From a virus, in IMG/VR virus record IMGVR_UViG_3300042934_000853, positions 1 to 31,633 of that record: DNA of 31,633 bases. One strand, 5' to 3'. A model generated the notes under the pieces. It was given only the letters and a program-made list of their open reading frames with translations, searched no databases and had not been told where the DNA came from. Position numbers and translations under genes: made by a program. Positions 29,635-31,633 of the stretch are shown here, piece by piece (within the stretch, counting starts at the first letter, position 1; every line of letters starts with the position of its first letter).

Positions 29635-30493
29635 TTGTTTCTTCCGCCTTTCGATAGTTAACTGTATAATTTTTATTTGCACCTTTGATCTGAGTCGGAT
29701 AACCTTGATCATCAAGCCACTGGCTGACCTTTGTGACAACCGACGGGGCGTACTTCTCAACCGTTCCCTGCCACCCATCACGGCTTTGTAGGAACGTCTT
29801 TGATTCATTATCGAGAACATCAATATAGCCCTTTATAAGCTGACTCACAGCCGTTGTTGCAGGTTTGCCTGTTTTGGTGTACATGCCTAACTCGCGTGCA
29901 ATCTGAGCCGTGTCCAAATACTTTTCTTGCGATGCAACCGGAAAAGGTAAATCAATTCCTCCAGTTTTATAAATGGATTTGATTGTGGCTGCCTTTACTT
30001 CAGGTGAGAGCCCCAATGCATCCATGTAAGGACCGACAATTTTCACTGTGTTATTGAGACTGCCTATTGGGGCTTTGATTGCCTTTACTCTCGCTCTCTT
30101 TGGAGTTGCTTCTTCGAGATTTAACAGATAAGTTCGCACTTGTTTGGCAACCTCGCTGTCACGGAGCATCATCCCCATCCGGAGAACGGCCCGACGAGGG
30201 ATGATGGTTAAACTACCGGCACGGCTGCTTATCTGACTCTCCTTCTTAAAGGAGGAGAGTTCATCACCCGTTAAAACTCTTAAACCGTCCGATTCCAGTT
30301 CATCTTTATTGTCAAAAATTAAGCTCTCAATAGTCTTATCGCTTACTTCAAAATACTCGGCTGCCAGCTGAATAGTAATGTGAAGATCATCTGGCAACAT
30401 GACCAGTCCTTTCACCTTGTCCAATACTTCTGTGTGTCTGATCACCGACTCACGCAATGATTTACTTTCGATAAATGCATCTGATTTGGTCAT
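29615..30493 (-). CDS. Antirepressor-like DNA-binding regulator
   Basis: The ATG at 30493 follows GAGGGGC, giving 292 aa. The N-terminal half (about 20-130) holds the widespread phage domain: VKGLVMLPDDLHITIQLAAEYFEVSDKTIESLI, then LTIIPRRAVLRMGMMLRDSEVAKQVRTYLLN. It combines a DNA-binding helix set with the RAVLRMGMLLRDS-like motif of Rha/antirepressor-type regulators. The C-terminal half (150-292) contains a winged helix (DTAQIARELGMYTKTGKPATTA). It lies directly behind cro, overlapping it by 32 bp, and is expressed at induction. It probably counteracts the repressor. Confidence 0.7.
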   Translation of the reverse strand: MTKSDAFIESKSLRESVIRHTEVLDKVKGLVMLPDDLHITIQLAAEYFEVSDKTIESLIFDNKDELESDGLRVLTGDELSSFKKESQISSRAGSLTIIPRRAVLRMGMMLRDSEVAKQVRTYLLNLEEATPKRARVKAIKAPIGSLNNTVKIVGPYMDALGLSPEVKAATIKSIYKTGGIDLPFPVASQEKYLDTAQIARELGMYTKTGKPATTAVSQLIKGYIDVLDNESKTFLQSRDGWQGTVEKYAPSVVTKVSQWLDDQGYPTQIKGANKNYTVNYRKAEETNESSAS

Positions 30494-30692
30494 TTTGCTG
30501 CCCCTCTCTTTCGTCTTCAAGTTTAATGTCTAGCATTTCAGCAATCCGTTTCTTCTGTGCTTCTGCCTTTCTGTTTCCGCGGAGTATATCAGATAGATAT
30601 GCATTGGTAATTCCTAAATCATCGGCGAGTGAACGCATTGATTTGTCTTTTTCCAACAGCTTGATTCGCACCGCCATGCCAAAGTTTGTCAT
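30462..30692 (-). CDS. Cro-like XRE-family regulator
   Basis: The ATG at 30692 follows GGGAGG by eight bases, giving 76 aa. It has a compact helix-turn-helix: TNFGMAVRIKLLEKDKSMRS, LADDLGITNAYLSDILRG and KRIAEMLDIKL. It is the first gene of the leftward lytic operon and is transcribed from the strong promoter at 30869-30897. It would bind the same operators as the repressor. Confidence 0.85.
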   Translation of the reverse strand: MTNFGMAVRIKLLEKDKSMRSLADDLGITNAYLSDILRGNRKAEAQKKRIAEMLDIKLEDEREGQQNDQIRCIYRK

Positions 30693-30957
30693 TTTGTGAC
30701 CTCCCATTTTAGATTATAAGTTGATATTTTTATCTCTTATACATTTACACAAATGAGATAATATGCTAATATATAAGCGTAGAAATAGTAAGCAAACACA
30801 TTATTTCCTAGGTCCGCCAAGACTTTATTAGGTTATTATGTTTGCTTTTCGTATCAGCTTACAGGATTAGTATAACGGCTAATAATCTGTTTGTCAAACC
30901 AATAAGCAGATTATTGTCTCACCTGTAAGCAAAAAATAGTTGTGAATGGGTGATATA
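30693..30957. promoter_or_regulatory. Divergent immunity region: PL-type promoter, operators, leader stem
   Basis: A near-consensus leftward promoter, TTGACA (30897-30892), 17 bp, TATACT (30874-30869), drives cro. Two perfect 9-bp inverted repeats surround it: GCTTACAGG (30857-30865) with CCTGTAAGC (30922-30930), and inside it AATAATCTG (30881-30889, in the spacer) with CAGATTATT (30907-30915). These are likely repressor/Cro operators. The leader between promoter and cro, about 170 nt, has a third repeat, AAGCAAACA (30790-30798) with TGTTTGCTT (30839-30847), which can form a stem in the mRNA. A rightward repressor promoter is less clear (AATAAT at 30881-30886 is a candidate -10). Confidence 0.75.
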
Positions 30958-31290
30958 ATGCCGCTAGTTGAAAAAATTAAAGAACTCGCGAAAATCAAAG
31001 GTACTACGATTGCTGAACTCGAACGAAAGCTTGATTTCGGTAACAGTACTATACGAAAATGGTCAACCCAATCTCCCTCTGTGGAAAGGCTTCAAAAAGT
31101 TGCTGACTATTTTAATGTACCAATTGACTATTTACTGAATGACGATTTTTCAGCAGCAAATGAATCAAAATCGTGGTTACGTGCCGATCCAGATCTCTCT
31201 AAAGAAGAGCAACTAACCATTGCCTCTGAAATGGCCGACTATTACGAAATGCGTAAAAGAAGATATTTAGAGCGTCAAAAGAGGAAGTGA
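30958..31290 (+). CDS. CI-like XRE-family phage repressor
   Basis: The ATG at 30958 follows GGGTGAT; an in-frame ATG at 30946 lacks a site. The product is 110 aa. The HTH at about 15-65 reads KGTTIAELERKLDFGNSTIR and SVERLQKVADYFNVPIDYLLN. It ends in a helical charged tail and has no LexA-type peptidase, so inactivation should come through the adjacent ImmA protease, as in ICEBs1 (ImmR/ImmA). It is transcribed away from the lytic genes. Confidence 0.88.
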   Translation: MPLVEKIKELAKIKGTTIAELERKLDFGNSTIRKWSTQSPSVERLQKVADYFNVPIDYLLNDDFSAANESKSWLRADPDLSKEEQLTIASEMADYYEMRKRRYLERQKRK

Positions 31291-31296
31291 CGATGT

Positions 31297-31633
31297 GTGA
31301 ATATTAATCGAAAAAAAGAAGTGATTTTAGTAGCTTATTCAATATTTCAAATGTTTCCGATCAGAAATCCATTACGATACAATCCACAAGTTACTTTATC
31401 TTTTCTAACAAGTAAAAATGACATCGATGTTGATATGATAAATATTACTTCTGATTCGGTAAGCGGAAAATTAGACATTGATTTATTTGGAATTTCAATC
31501 CTAATAAACAAGAATATGATTGCACCAAGAAGATATTTTACCCTGGCACATGAATTGGGTCATTTCTATCTACACCGAGATAAGAAATCTCAAAGCCCTC
31601 AAACTTTTCGTGATACCAGAAAAAGTATTATTG
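31297..31633 (+). CDS. ImmA/IrrE-type metallopeptidase (partial, 3' cut)
   Basis: A GTG start at 31297 follows GAGGAA. The frame stays open to the window end (112 codons seen). The zinc motif HELGH (H85, E86, H89) lies in FTLAHELGHFYLH, typical of the ImmA/IrrE family. It follows the repressor gene by six bases. It probably cleaves the repressor upon a DNA-damage or other signal and thereby induces the prophage. Confidence 0.9.
   Translation, partial: MNINRKKEVILVAYSIFQMFPIRNPLRYNPQVTLSFLTSKNDIDVDMINITSDSVSGKLDIDLFGISILINKNMIAPRRYFTLAHELGHFYLHRDKKSQSPQTFRDTRKSII

Noticed and set aside
29640-29823. N-terminal extension of the 85-aa coiled-coil gene
   Set aside because: The upstream 63 codons overlap the regulator gene out of frame, are Arg/Ser-rich, and the SD-linked ATG is at 29634.
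1-31633. CRISPR array, insertion sequence, rRNA
   Set aside because: No regular spacer-repeat series, transposase or rRNA sequence was seen on either strand.

Overview
The window is most of a temperate siphophage genome (a prophage or prophage remnant) in a bacterium of the Bacillota, class Bacilli. The evidence is the ribosome-binding sites close to AGGAGG, frequent GTG/TTG starts, the Firmicute phage families present (DUF771, DUF1056, ArpU/Xpf-type regulator, HK97-type head genes, ImmA-type protease) and a moderate-to-low GC content. I cannot name the genus. No integrase, att site pair or certain host gene is visible. The integrase presumably lies beyond the right edge, next to the ImmA gene that is cut at 31633.

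Right to left, the phage reads as follows. A divergent switch sits at 30462-31633: a rightward XRE repressor and ImmA protease, and a leftward Cro-like gene, separated by about 265 bp holding a near-consensus leftward promoter and nested inverted repeats. Leftward early genes follow (24234-30493): an antirepressor-like regulator, small hypothetical genes, DUF771, a DnaD/replisome-organizer-like initiator with 11-bp iterons inside its coding sequence, a probable helicase loader, a DnaB helicase and small regulators, closed by a terminator at 24141-24189. Next come a small gene, an ArpU/Xpf-like late regulator, an AT-rich 466-aa zinc-motif protein of unknown function, and two tandem excisionase-like HTH genes, ending at a terminator near 21440.

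The late operon (6442-21405) is a canonical HK97-like set: two small genes, HNH endonuclease, a 51-aa gene, TerS, TerL, DUF1056 membrane protein, portal, protease, major capsid, connector, head closure, gp10-like, tail terminator, major tail protein with a Big_2 domain, a head-fibre-like small protein, tail chaperone G with a -1 frameshift G-T product, tape measure with a lytic transglycosylase domain, and Dit. It then stops abruptly. No tail-tip protein, receptor-binding protein, holin or endolysin is present.

In their place, directly behind Dit, are two more AT-rich genes: a protein made of about six tandem modular DNA-binding repeats and a sigma-70-family protein. They are followed by a tRNA(Leu)-like sequence. 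Further left is accessory or host DNA: a HIRAN-like protein, a 60-aa gene that seems to use an ATT start, and an AT-rich three-gene operon (unknown 399-aa protein, CxxC zinc-ribbon protein, two-TM membrane protein). That operon ends at a 17-bp perfect hairpin and looks like a phage-exclusion/defence cassette. Two small rightward genes lie beyond it.

The most interesting items are the three-gene cassette, the sigma factor plus repeat-protein pair replacing the tail-tip/lysis region, and the 466-aa zinc-motif gene inserted at the early/late boundary.
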